Source: Rhodospirillaceae bacterium (GTDB lineage Bacteria; Pseudomonadota; Alphaproteobacteria; Rhodospirillales; Rhodospirillaceae). Taken from it: a stretch of 41,968 nucleotides of DNA. Position 1 is the stretch's first letter, and each line of letters begins with the position of its first letter. The stretch is from the NCBI GenBank assembly GCA_002737725.1, contig NSIP01000018.1, forward strand, positions 1 to 41,968, read 5' to 3'. Below, one piece after another: positions 1-8,305 of this stretch. The notes beneath the pieces were generated by a model. It saw nothing but the letters and a program-made list of their open reading frames with translations, made no database searches and was not told the DNA's origin. Both the position numbers and the translations under genes were made by a program.

Positions 1-397
1 CATTGAGCCGCGGCGTTACGCGCTTTATGTAAGCATGTCGGATGCCCTTATCCTCGACATACCAGTGGAACTTTGCCTGGAATTCGTGACCGTTATCGGT
101 TCTGATTTCCTTAATTCGGAATGAGAATTTCCCGATGATGTGATCGACGAAGTCGATCGCGCTGGCTTGCGTATGTTTCTCATAAATTTTGATCGCCCGG
201 ACGCGGGTTGCATCGTCAATGGCGCTATATTGGAAGCGACAGATTTTCTCGCCGCACTCCCGGTATGCGCTCTTCCACCGGTAGAAGCTGGCCTGGCCGA
301 TGCCGAAATAGCGGCAGGTCTTTGCCACATGCCTGGTTTGCTCAGCATGAAGGAGCGCCTTGCGCTTGCGCTGTATGCCTCGTTCTTTACTGGTCAT
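1..397 (-). pseudogene. IS481-like transposase remnant, internally deleted and cut by the window edge
   Basis: The reading starts at the ATG at 395-397, preceded by an AAGGAGG ribosome site, and runs off the left edge with no stop. About 45 residues of helix-turn-helix N-terminus are visible (VAKTCRYFGIGQASFYRWK). They jump directly into the middle of a DDE integrase core (RFQYSAIDDATRVRAIKIYE, then EIRTDNGHEFQAKFHWY). In intact relatives well over 100 residues separate these parts, so an internal deletion removed the HTH-to-core linker and the first catalytic aspartate. The element cannot transpose itself. The same 5' end recurs inverted at 38055-38122. IS481 rather than IS3 is a judgement from the core sequence. 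Confidence 0.8.
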
Positions 398-457
398 TCG
401 ATACATCCTCCTTGCCACAAATCGGCATTATGAAAGATGTATCGCAAGTCCGTACGG
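390..457 (-). repeat. 68 bp IS end, left copy (inverted partner at 38055-38122)
   Basis: Read on the minus strand, this segment holds the palindrome CCGTACGG, a leader, the AAGGAGG ribosome site and the first codons of the transposase. It matches 38055-38122 at 65 of 68 positions by direct comparison. The copies are in inverted orientation with the 5' IS ends facing each other. The palindrome may mark the terminal inverted repeat, but the true IS tip cannot be fixed from two copies. Confidence 0.85.
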
Positions 458-489
458 TCCTAAAGTTGAGACTAACAGTAATTACAGTA

Positions 490-3006
490 TCAGTAACTAT
501 ACGATAACCTCAGCCCAAACTGCCGCTTATCAGGCAGGTTCGTCAGGTAACTGTTCACCGTGCCGGGCGAAGTAGGTATGATGAAGCTGAGCTGAAAGTT
601 CGGTGATGAAAAACCTGCGGCGGTGATCTCGTCGTTCTTGAGCAGATTGTTGACGTAGCCTGTGATTTGCCACCTATCAGATCGAAATCCGGTACGAAAG
701 TCGACAGTTTTGAAAGAACTTAACGTTTGTTGATTGTCGAACGATGCAAACCGCGATCCCATATACCGACCGTCAGCTTCGACAAAAAACTTCACGTCGT
801 CGGCAAAATCCTGTGTCCAACTTAGACTTAAGTTTCCGGAGTGCTTTGGTGCTAACACCAAGCTGCGCCCGGAATAATCCACGCTACAGAATGGCGTGCC
901 TGCGGCCGGACGTACGACTGTACAGTTTCCAGCTAGGGCGATGTTTGTCGCCGTCGTCTGAACAAGACTGAACTTGAGGTACTTTGATTCAATATAAGAA
1001 TAACCGACCGCAGCCGTCAGGTTGTCAGAGATAACTGCCATGCCATCGAATTCAAAACCCCTGACGCGCACTTTCTCGGCATTGCCGGGTCCAGACACCG
1101 GCAGGCCATCGTTGCCGATACGTGTACCGGTCTCTTGCTTATTTTTGAAATCTTGCCAGTAGATATCGGCATTCGTCCGAGCACGTCCATCAAGCCATTC
1201 AGCCTTGATGCCGAGTTCATATACCCAGAGTGTTTCTGACTTGAACTTAGTCCCCGAGAAATCTGCTACATTGTTGACAACAACCGGAGCCAGCAGGGAA
1301 AGGCTTCCTCCAGGCTTTTGCCCTTTGCCGGCCGACACATAGACCATCCGGTCCTCGTCGATTTGATAGTCGGCCGAAAAGCGTGGCGTATAGAATTTAC
1401 TGAGTGTCTTGGTGCCGGCTAACGTCGAACCGTCTCTAAATACACGTACGCTTGCCGATTGGACAGAGGGGCCCGGAACGGCGCATGTCAGGTTCGGACC
1501 AGCCTGAAGGCGTTGTCCGCCTGAGCAGCCGATTATAATGTTGGCTACGGCGGAGGCAACTTTTTCGTCCTCCCAGCTATGACGAAGTTCCGCTGAGACG
1601 TTCAACGATTCCGTAAGCTTATAGCCAATTATTCCATAAATTGAATGATGGTGAGTGTCGCGGAAATAGTTATTGGGGGCTGGAACAAAGTCCGGCCGAG
1701 TCACGCCAAGCCCGGACAGAAGGGTTGCGCAGCCACCCGGCGTGAAGATGCAGGCAATGTTACGTGTCGCCTGACGAGCAGTCTCCCACCAATAGAGGCC
1801 GCCTAGGGTCCATTGGATCGGAGATTCGTTGTCGTTGGATTGAAAGCGGACATCCTGACTGATCAGCTGATTAGCTGTGACGAAATATACCTCTTGAATC
1901 GCATTTGTTGTGGGCGCATCGCCGTTTGGGAACTGATCGTTGAACTGAGACACATCAGCATTGCGATAGTAAGACAAGCCAATCAGATCTGCAGCATTGA
2001 AATTCCAATCTGTTCGAAGGTAGACAGTCTCTAAAGTGCGGTCAGTTCCGGGATAATCTTCGCCTGTGCGGGGGTTGCGTGACGGTGCTGGCGGCAGCAG
2101 GCCAGAAACATCAGGAATTCGTCCAATAATGACTCGTGTAGTCGTAGAACCGGTAGCAATTCCTGGAATGCCTTGCCCGATGGCAGTTGCGGGGAGGGTC
2201 AAAGTAGTGACCCCCGGATTCAATAGGCCTCGTGCTTCAGGGTCGAAGTGGTCTTTGGATCTCTCGCCACGCAGGGTGAATTTCAGCTCATCAGTCGGCG
2301 TCCAAACTGTGCTCAGCGCGAACCCGTTGCCATCATTCCCGCCAAGAGTTTTGCCAGTCACTGTGCTGCTGTAGTGGCCTCCAACGTCCCAGAGCGCCAG
2401 TGCTCCTCCGATTGACAAACGATTCTCTATTACCGGTCCGGATGCACTAACGCGTCCTTCGAGCTTACTAAAACTCGCCACTTCCAGAGAAGCGCTACCT
2501 GTGAATGTATCACCGGGTTTGCGGGTAATGTAGTTGATCGCCCCTGCAAACGCCGAGCGACCGTAGAGCGCCGAATGTGGTCCTTTAACTATCTCGACGC
2601 GTTCGATATCGAAGAGTCGAGGATTGACCAGGAATGATCCGCCAGCCGTTGCGATCGATTCAGAAGAAATATCGACGTCATCCATAAGCACAGCCGCATT
2701 CTGACGGCCGCGAGACGGCGAAAGGCCACGAATAGAAATGCGGGTATCCTGCTTTGAGAAACCTTCATCGTAACTAAGGCCTGGCGTGAATTTAGTGAGG
2801 TCTTCAATATCTGCGATGCCCTTCCTCAGGATCGTTTCACCTGTAATTGCAGTGATGACCATCGGTATGTCCTGTAGGTTCTCGGCACGCTTGCGAGTGG
2901 TGACTACAATTTCTTCAATTGCTTGGGCAGAACTTTCCGAGGCTATGAGCGGTATTGAAACGGCAGCAATAAGCCCCGAAAGAATGAAACGAAAAGCTCG
3001 TGACAT
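490..3006 (-). CDS. TonB-dependent outer-membrane receptor
   Basis: An 838-residue outer-membrane receptor for energy-dependent uptake of a bulky ligand such as a siderophore, vitamin or carbohydrate; the ligand cannot be read from sequence. Residues 1-29 are a signal peptide ending near SSAQA. A TonB-box-like stretch EEIVVTTRKR follows at 31-40. A plug domain runs to about residue 165 (SIRGLSPSRGRQNAAVLMDD, later RVEIVKGPHSALYGRSAFAG), then a long beta-barrel ending in the aromatic LRLSYSY typical of barrels recognised by the assembly machinery. The ATG at 3004-3006 was preferred to one 9 codons upstream because it sits behind GGGGGGATTAATTCA and begins the signal peptide. It lies directly inside the left IS remnant, with no partner gene (ExbB/D, sigma/anti-sigma) beside it. 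Confidence 0.92.
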   Translation of the reverse strand: MSRAFRFILSGLIAAVSIPLIASESSAQAIEEIVVTTRKRAENLQDIPMVITAITGETILRKGIADIEDLTKFTPGLSYDEGFSKQDTRISIRGLSPSRGRQNAAVLMDDVDISSESIATAGGSFLVNPRLFDIERVEIVKGPHSALYGRSAFAGAINYITRKPGDTFTGSASLEVASFSKLEGRVSASGPVIENRLSIGGALALWDVGGHYSSTVTGKTLGGNDGNGFALSTVWTPTDELKFTLRGERSKDHFDPEARGLLNPGVTTLTLPATAIGQGIPGIATGSTTTRVIIGRIPDVSGLLPPAPSRNPRTGEDYPGTDRTLETVYLRTDWNFNAADLIGLSYYRNADVSQFNDQFPNGDAPTTNAIQEVYFVTANQLISQDVRFQSNDNESPIQWTLGGLYWWETARQATRNIACIFTPGGCATLLSGLGVTRPDFVPAPNNYFRDTHHHSIYGIIGYKLTESLNVSAELRHSWEDEKVASAVANIIIGCSGGQRLQAGPNLTCAVPGPSVQSASVRVFRDGSTLAGTKTLSKFYTPRFSADYQIDEDRMVYVSAGKGQKPGGSLSLLAPVVVNNVADFSGTKFKSETLWVYELGIKAEWLDGRARTNADIYWQDFKNKQETGTRIGNDGLPVSGPGNAEKVRVRGFEFDGMAVISDNLTAAVGYSYIESKYLKFSLVQTTATNIALAGNCTVVRPAAGTPFCSVDYSGRSLVLAPKHSGNLSLSWTQDFADDVKFFVEADGRYMGSRFASFDNQQTLSSFKTVDFRTGFRSDRWQITGYVNNLLKNDEITAAGFSSPNFQLSFIIPTSPGTVNSYLTNLPDKRQFGLRLSYSY

Positions 3007-3046
3007 TGAATTAATCCCCCCAAAAAAAAGCAATACCCATAAAGAA

Positions 3047-3073
3047 ATTATCAGATCTACCTATGGTTATCAA
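3047..3073 (-). promoter_or_regulatory. Candidate promoter for the TonB-dependent receptor
   Basis: On the minus strand TTGATA (3068-3073) and GATAAT (3047-3052) are separated by 15 bp in an AT-rich stretch about 40 bp upstream of the receptor start. The spacing is shorter than ideal, so this is only a weak sigma-70-like candidate. Confidence 0.25.
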
Positions 3074-3119
3074 TACAATATAGCATTGTAACATTGGGAG
3101 CAGCCTGCGAGCTGTCGCA

Positions 3120-3327
3120 TCTGACCTGACGGATTCTTGTGCCGGTCGAATTGAGAGAATTGAGCCTTTATGAGAGGGAGTTAACGATGATGAAACGTGG
3201 TTTAGGCGCGGAACAGATTGTTTCAAAAGCAAAGCAGATATCCCTCCCGCTGGTGGATAGTTCTTTAGTGCTCTTTGCTGCGGTTGAGGGTTTGGGACAT
3301 CACTACCTTGATGACGCTTCTCACTAA
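3120..3327 (+). mobile_element. IS3-like left-end remnant with orfA N-terminal scrap
   Basis: The first 36 bases recur in the same orientation at 4144-4181. About 30 bp later, behind a GGGAG ribosome site, the ATG at 3187 opens a 46-codon frame beginning MMKRGLGAEQIVSKAKQI. This resembles the first residues of IS3-family OrfA proteins; after that the similarity stops and the frame closes at 3327. IS end plus orfA start is the best reading, but the orfA match is short. The wider gap between the receptor start and the next gene (3007-3388) holds nothing else recognisable. Confidence 0.4.
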
Positions 3328-3388
3328 TTCTTGCACAGTTGCATTGCGCTTCGTATCTCAGAGCAACTGCATCGGGCGGCCAATTAAA

Positions 3389-4111
3389 ATGAGAACATTT
3401 CAAGTTATCGCGCTGAGTCTGCTGATTTGCTTAGGTTTGATGGGGTGCATGAGCGCTCGATATGCCGAAAACAGTGGGGTGCTCATCTTTGGGGCCTCGC
3501 GTGAAACTGGACTTGAGATTGCACGTATCCTCGCTGCACGCGGTGAGGCCGTAACAGCCTTTGTGCGGCCAACCTCCGATCTGACCGCCCTTAAGACATT
3601 TGAAGTTAAGTTTATTGAAGGCGATGCCCTCAATCCCAGCGATGTCATAGCCGCTCTCAAAGCTAAGAAATATAGTGCCGTCATATCCACACTGGGAGGA
3701 GGCCGCGGCGACACCCGCCCTGATCTCGAAGGATCGAACAATGTTGTCGATGCGGCCAAGGCCGCAGGCGTCAAGCGTGTGATCATCGTCACCGTCATTG
3801 GAACCGGTGATAGTGCGAATGCAGTGTCAGATCGCGTGAAGCAATTCCTCGGAAAAGTGATCGCGGCCAAAGATCAGGCAGAGAAACATCTGATGGCGAG
3901 CGGCCTTGATTGGACAATCATCCGTCCCGGCGGGCTGACGTCTGATCCGCCGACCGGCAAGGGCGCGCTGCTCTCCGATCATTCGACAATGGGCTCAATT
4001 GCGCGGGTTGATTTGGCGAAACTCGTTGTCAAAGCACTCGACGATTCTGGCACGATTGGCCAGATTTATCATGCCATTGACCAGGATATGGTTGGTAAAG
4101 CACCGATGTGA
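3389..4111 (+). CDS. NmrA/SDR-like NAD(P)-binding protein with lipoprotein signal
   Basis: A 240-residue atypical short-chain-dehydrogenase protein of the NAD(P)H-binding/NmrA type. A Rossmann signature GASRETGLEIARILAARG sits at about residues 33-50. Further family signs are DAAKAAGVKRVIIVTVIGTG and GLDWTIIRPGGLT, the usual end of this fold. The N-terminus is unusual: a hydrophobic stretch ends in LGLMGC, a plausible lipobox, suggesting export and lipid anchoring, which is odd for a nucleotide-binding protein. The ATG at 3389 starts exactly at this signal. A frame extends 38 codons upstream through IS-derived DNA and was rejected as a start. The gene lies between two IS-end direct repeats. 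Confidence 0.8.
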   Translation: MRTFQVIALSLLICLGLMGCMSARYAENSGVLIFGASRETGLEIARILAARGEAVTAFVRPTSDLTALKTFEVKFIEGDALNPSDVIAALKAKKYSAVISTLGGGRGDTRPDLEGSNNVVDAAKAAGVKRVIIVTVIGTGDSANAVSDRVKQFLGKVIAAKDQAEKHLMASGLDWTIIRPGGLTSDPPTGKGALLSDHSTMGSIARVDLAKLVVKALDDSGTIGQIYHAIDQDMVGKAPM

Positions 4112-4143
4112 CGGCTGTCCCTTCCACTAATCCCGCCGTTCCG

Positions 4144-4181
4144 TCTGACCTGACTGCTTTTTCTGTGCCGGTCGATTTGAG
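4144..4181 (+). repeat. Second copy of the IS-end direct repeat
   Basis: This begins TCTGACCTGAC exactly as at 3120 and shares GTGCCGGTCGA(A/T)TTGAG, with a 2-base indel in the middle. It lies 33 bp after the stop of the NAD(P)-binding gene, so the two repeats flank that gene in direct orientation. Confidence 0.65.
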
Positions 4182-4212
4182 GCCCATCGGTCAAACTCTA
4201 TGCGGATTGGTC

Positions 4213-6198
4213 TCAAATCAAATTCCCAATCCGGTGGCCTTCGGCGGTGGCGGTGACCACAAAGCGCGGTGCATAGGCATCGCCGATGGTGTGAACCGCG
4301 AAGCCCAACGCGCGTAACGGCTCCAGCAGCGCATCGTTGGGTTGGCGCGGCGTCGCATACGTCAACAAGGTGACGTTCTCGATGATTTGCGTTTCACCAC
4401 TATGAATGTTGCGCACGGTGATTTGGCCATCTTCGATGCCATCCACACCTACGGGCACGGAGTTGGTCATCACACGAATGCCTTTGCCATAAATGCGCCG
4501 GACGATGCCCTGACGATTCACTAGCGGCTCATCACCCGCAATGCCGCCACGTGGTGTGACAATCACCACATCATCGTACTTCTTTTTCAACATCTCAGCC
4601 GCCGCATAGGTCATGGCCGTGTGGTCTTTGTCGAAAATAATCGCTGTACCGCCTTGATGCGCGGTTTTGGTCACCAGGTCGCGGGCCACGTCGCGCAGGT
4701 CGGGGAAGAATGTGGGGTCGCGGTAGTCTTCGGGGATGAAGAATGGCCACGTCATACGCGCACCCGTCGCCAAAATCACCGCGTCGGGTTTCAGCGCGGC
4801 AATGTGTGACACGTCCGCTTCGACTCCCATCTCCAACTTCATGCCAAACTTCTGGCCCATTTGCAGTTGGAAGTCGTAAATGCTGCTGAGATTTTCGCCA
4901 CCCGGCAACAAAGCATGAAGCCGCGTTTTGCCGCCGCCGTCCGCCGACTTACCAAACACCGTCACATCATGCCCGCGCGCAGCCGCCAACCATGCGGCTT
5001 CGAGGCCGGCAATGCCGGTGCCGATCACCGCGATCTTTTTGGATTTGGCGACGCGCTGGGGCCACCAATCGGCTTCGTCGCGTTGGCCCACGCGCGGATT
5101 GTTGTCGCACTGAATTTTTCCGCCCGCGATGATGATGTGCCAGCAGGTGTTACATGACACGCAGTAGCGCATCTCGCGCTCGCGGCCTTGTTGCGACTTG
5201 TTCGCCCAGGCGGGGTCGGTCACCATCGGACGACCGAGCATCACCAGATCAGCCAAGTTGTCACGAATGGCGCGCTCGCCTTCATTCGGGTCGGTGATCA
5301 GGCCCAACGCCCCGACGGGTATGCCGGGCAAATGGTTGCCAAGCTCGCGAATTTTTTCAATGTAGGGCGCGCGCGGGCCATGCAAGTCGGGCAAGTGCAA
5401 ATCCAATGTGTCGGCATGTGTGCCCCAGCAGAAGGTGGCGTAACTCACATCGCTTTTGCCCACCAGTTTGGCAATTTCGGCGGCTTCGGCCAAATCAATT
5501 GACCCCGGCACGCCGTCTTCGCCGGGCAATTTTACGCCGACAATAAAATCTGGGCCGCAGGCTTTGCGGATCGCGGCCACGGTGCTGCGGATCAATTGCG
5601 TGCGGCCATCGCGCGTGCCGCCAAATTCATCCTCGCGTTTGTTCGACCACGGCGAGGCGAACTGATGAAAGATGTGCCCGTGCCCGCACGACATTTCGAT
5701 GCCCGAGAACCCGGCTTCTTTCATGATTAATGCGGACTCGGCAAAATCTGAAATCAGCCGCCAGACATCCGCCGTGGTCATCACATGGGGCACGGTCCAG
5801 CTAATGTCATCGGGCAAGGGCGACGCGCCAATGGCCGCATCGTTGCGTCCCTGCTCGTGACGACCGCGCCCCGGATCTTGGATTTGGCCCAGCAAATGGC
5901 AATCGTATTCGCGCACCGCATCGGCCCAGGCGCGCAGGCCTTGTGTTTGTTTGCGATTGAACACATCGACCTTTTTCGGGCCGGTTTGATGCGAGGCCAC
6001 ATTCATCGGCTCGGTGATAATCGCCGATGCCCCGCCCAATGCCCGGCTGCGATGGTAGTTGATGAGCTGCTGTGTCACCGCCCCGCCCTCGACATAGCGC
6101 GTGGACATGGACGCATGGACCACGCGGTTTTTGAACATGAACGGGCCGATTTTGACCGGCGAGAACAAATTCGGATAAGCGGAATTGGACAGCGTCAT
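4213..6198 (-). CDS. Old-yellow-enzyme-type Fe-S flavoprotein oxidoreductase (2,4-dienoyl-CoA reductase/TMADH family)
   Basis: A 661-residue cytoplasmic multi-cofactor enzyme. Residues 1 to about 340 form an OYE-type TIM barrel for FMN (FSPVKIGPFMFKNRVVHASM; SGIEMSCGHGHIFHQFASP). A [4Fe-4S] motif with Cys346, 349, 352 and 364 (C-x2-C-x2-C-x11-C) follows. A C-terminal FAD/NAD(P) domain opens at KKIAVIGTGIAGLEAAWLAA. This is the layout of 2,4-dienoyl-CoA reductase and trimethylamine/dimethylamine dehydrogenase; the substrate cannot be assigned. The ATG at 6196-6198 sits directly at the family's usual N-terminus; a start 20 codons upstream is possible. A terminator-like hairpin in the leader (6261-6295) is unexplained. 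No electron-transfer flavoprotein genes are adjacent. Confidence 0.9.
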   Translation of the reverse strand: MTLSNSAYPNLFSPVKIGPFMFKNRVVHASMSTRYVEGGAVTQQLINYHRSRALGGASAIITEPMNVASHQTGPKKVDVFNRKQTQGLRAWADAVREYDCHLLGQIQDPGRGRHEQGRNDAAIGASPLPDDISWTVPHVMTTADVWRLISDFAESALIMKEAGFSGIEMSCGHGHIFHQFASPWSNKREDEFGGTRDGRTQLIRSTVAAIRKACGPDFIVGVKLPGEDGVPGSIDLAEAAEIAKLVGKSDVSYATFCWGTHADTLDLHLPDLHGPRAPYIEKIRELGNHLPGIPVGALGLITDPNEGERAIRDNLADLVMLGRPMVTDPAWANKSQQGREREMRYCVSCNTCWHIIIAGGKIQCDNNPRVGQRDEADWWPQRVAKSKKIAVIGTGIAGLEAAWLAAARGHDVTVFGKSADGGGKTRLHALLPGGENLSSIYDFQLQMGQKFGMKLEMGVEADVSHIAALKPDAVILATGARMTWPFFIPEDYRDPTFFPDLRDVARDLVTKTAHQGGTAIIFDKDHTAMTYAAAEMLKKKYDDVVIVTPRGGIAGDEPLVNRQGIVRRIYGKGIRVMTNSVPVGVDGIEDGQITVRNIHSGETQIIENVTLLTYATPRQPNDALLEPLRALGFAVHTIGDAYAPRFVVTATAEGHRIGNLI

Positions 6199-6260
6199 GG
6201 GCCCGGCACGTTCGATATGAGGACGGTCTGACGTAAGCCTGAAACGACCAGGAGCCAAGC

Positions 6261-6295
6261 CAAAAAAGAGCCCGCTTCGACATGCGAAGCGGGCT
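6261..6295 (-). terminator. Rho-independent terminator upstream of the Fe-S flavoenzyme
   Basis: Perfect 11 bp stem AGCCCGCTTCG/CGAAGCGGGCT (6269-6279 and 6285-6295) with a 5-base loop. On the minus strand it is followed by C and six T. There is no T-run on the plus side. No minus-strand gene ends here, so it lies in the 5' leader of the flavoenzyme gene. Confidence 0.8.
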
Positions 6296-6725
6296 AAAGG
6301 TGATAGAGGAGAGGGCCGATAATAAACTGGCGGGCGAACCGCCCACCGCGATATTTCCGTCTGTAAAAGCTCTCGCCCCTCACAACGAAAATCTCACTGT
6401 GCGCATTATGTCTAAGGTCTTCCCCCGCGTCAATGCATTTTTGCGCATTATAAGCATTTTATTAAGGAATGGTGTTTGTAGCCTGAATCGTGGTTGAGTC
6501 CAGACCCAACAGTAAATCAGAATCAAAATAGTCAAATATAATCATATTATTAGAGTAATTTTTCACCCGCCCTTGCACGACTACATCTAGCCTATGCGCC
6601 TCATCTGATCACTAAATATGCGCAATAAATCTCATATTTTGTCGGCGCTGTATGCGCTTTTTTAACTATATGATGAGAATGAATGCGCATCACCTTCAAA
6701 CAGGCGTTAGGGAAATGGAGACGCT
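6296..6725 (+). promoter_or_regulatory. AT-rich divergent control region with six TGCGC-type sites
   Basis: No gene is apparent in this stretch between the divergently transcribed flavoenzyme and the S24-like regulator. The hexamer TGCGCA or the core TATGCGC occurs at 6400-6405, 6442-6447, 6593-6599, 6619-6624, 6651-6657 and 6683-6690. The last copy is the full palindrome ATGCGCAT, 36 bp before the regulator start, and the last four are spaced about 25-35 bp apart. This is the pattern expected of an operator array for a dimeric repressor, plausibly the adjacent regulator. No clear -35/-10 pair stands out. Confidence 0.5.
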
Positions 6726-7532
6726 ATGCAAGACGCCATCGCGCTGAATGCCACACCGTCGGCTGTTTCTGCACAGCAGGAGCAAACTCGCGCCCTGATT
6801 AGAGCCATGCTGACCTTGACGGCCCTCAGCGCCAGTGCGCTCGCGCGCGATGCTGGGCTGACCCCCTCGACCCTCAACCGCTTTATGCACCAGCCCGTGC
6901 GCCATACCCTCAGCCAGCGCACGCTGCTGACCCTGATGATCACCACCTTCCGCCGCATGAAGGCCCAAGGCATCTCCGCACTCGACGCTGGCGCACTCAG
7001 CGTGATTGCGCCTGTGTTACCGGTCTTTGAGCGCGCCATCTTAGATCAAGCGCCCGATGCCGAACGGGTGCTGAAAGAAATCAAGTTGCGCACCGGTGCT
7101 GGGCTCGGCCCGCACGCACGCAACGACAAGGGCCCGACACAATTGCGCGACTTGGCCGTAGTCACCACAACCACCCTGGGCGTCGATGTTGCCGCAATGA
7201 GTTTCGACAAGGCACCGCTGACCACACAGCGCCCACCCTTCCTTGCCGATGATGCCCATGCGTTTGCGTTTTTGCTGACTGATGCATCCATGACCCCGCG
7301 CTATGACGCAGGCGATATGCTTTACGTCAGCCCCGCACGCGAAGTGGCGGGCGATTACATAGATGTGGTCGTCGATCGCAAGGCCGGTGGCTTTTTGTTG
7401 GCACGGCTGGTGAGGACGTCAGACACCACCGTCACCTTGCACAAAATCCAAACACCTGAGGCGTTTGACATGCCACGCGCTGAAATACGCGGGCTTTATC
7501 GCGTGGTGGGTGTTCAGCGCCTCGGCGCTTAA
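6726..7532 (+). CDS. HTH regulator with S24 (LexA/CI-like) C-terminal domain
   Basis: A 268-residue likely transcriptional repressor. A helix-turn-helix lies around residues 33-60 (LSASALARDAGLTPSTLNRF). The C-terminal ~100 residues have the S24 fold signature: DASMTPRYDAGDML carries the nucleophile-position Ser188, followed by strands resembling LexA/UmuD. The lysine expected about 37 residues later (as in LexA VKRL) appears replaced: FLLARL puts Ala at 226. The protein may therefore fold and dimerise like CI but not cleave itself. GGAAATGGAG precedes the start. The stop is 13 bp from the convergent DUF2141 gene. Confidence 0.85.
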   Translation: MQDAIALNATPSAVSAQQEQTRALIRAMLTLTALSASALARDAGLTPSTLNRFMHQPVRHTLSQRTLLTLMITTFRRMKAQGISALDAGALSVIAPVLPVFERAILDQAPDAERVLKEIKLRTGAGLGPHARNDKGPTQLRDLAVVTTTTLGVDVAAMSFDKAPLTTQRPPFLADDAHAFAFLLTDASMTPRYDAGDMLYVSPAREVAGDYIDVVVDRKAGGFLLARLVRTSDTTVTLHKIQTPEAFDMPRAEIRGLYRVVGVQRLGA

Positions 7533-7545
7533 GCTAGTAAATTTC

Positions 7546-8043
7546 TCAATTGCTCAGCGTCGCCGTGGCTGACGTCAGCGGCCCGGTGATTTGAATTGAG
7601 GCATCTTTCAAACTCGGTGGTCCAAGGCGAATGGGCGCGTCATTGGAGACGCCGAAGGGTTCGGCTGGAAGGCCGATCCAATTTTTGTTGAGTTTTAAAT
7701 TCGCATCTTTGTCGTGGTACAGGGCGAACGCGTAGCTGCCAGCATGATCAACCGGAATGCAAATTCGCGTTTCCCCTTCCAACGCTGGCACACGCACGCG
7801 ACCCACGCGACCGCTCTTCTTTAGCCAGCGTTCAGGGTCATCGTTGTGCAAATCAACCGTGATAATGCCTTTGGCTGATTTCACGTTTTTGACGGTAAGC
7901 TGAATCGAGAACGGAAGCTGTTCGCACACAACTGCGTTTTCAACCGGTGCGGCGGTAGGCTCATCATCAGTGGCCAAAGCAAGACCGGGGCTTGCCACCG
8001 CCGCAATGAAATACACCGACCAAGACCAGCGCTGCCATGTCAT
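7546..8043 (-). CDS. DUF2141 family exported protein
   Basis: A 165-residue exported protein of unknown biochemical role. A signal peptide (about residues 1-25, ending GLALA) precedes a single DUF2141 domain, recognisable from YAFALYHDKDANLKLNKNWI followed by PAEPFGVSND, the family's hallmark blocks. It is a stand-alone gene, converging with the regulator on one side and followed upstream by a 255 bp structured gap. Confidence 0.82.
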   Translation of the reverse strand: MTWQRWSWSVYFIAAVASPGLALATDDEPTAAPVENAVVCEQLPFSIQLTVKNVKSAKGIITVDLHNDDPERWLKKSGRVGRVRVPALEGETRICIPVDHAGSYAFALYHDKDANLKLNKNWIGLPAEPFGVSNDAPIRLGPPSLKDASIQITGPLTSATATLSN

Positions 8044-8090
8044 GCCAAATCCATGTGTCGTTTCAGAAACCTCAGCTTACGCCATGATAA

Positions 8091-8305
8091 TGGCAAAATT
8101 GCTTTAATGGGGTGAAGAAAATGTATCGGTTGGCAAAATTTACTCCGCTAGTGGAGCGGATTTGACATTCGCACCCCTTGCCGCAACGGAACTGTGAAGC
8201 GAATATCAAATCTAAAGCTCCACTAAAAACCTATATTTCCTCGTGGTCCTTATGATTCTAACATTGGCAAAATAGCCATCCGAACCGGGACGCGAATGTT
8301 AGAAT
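8091..8305. repeat. Structured intergenic region with two long inverted repeats
   Basis: First imperfect pair: 8149-8172 (TAGTGGAGCGGATTTGACAT...) and 8199-8225 (GCGAATATCAAATC... ending GCTCCACTA). Second pair: 8255-8268 (ATTCTAACATTGGC) and 8292-8305 (GCGAATGTTAGAAT), reaching over the stop codon of the neighbouring SBP gene. The decamer TGGCAAAATT occurs at 8091 and 8131, with TTGGCAAAATA near 8265. No T-runs follow, so these are not classic terminators. A degraded palindromic or MITE-like element fits best. Confidence 0.55.

Noticed and set aside
3240-3250. ATCCCTCCCGC matches 11 bases of the tRNA 3' end at 41951-41968, a possible second att site
   Set aside because: An 11-base match in 42 kb on two strands is not rare, the match stops before the acceptor end, and no integrase lies there.
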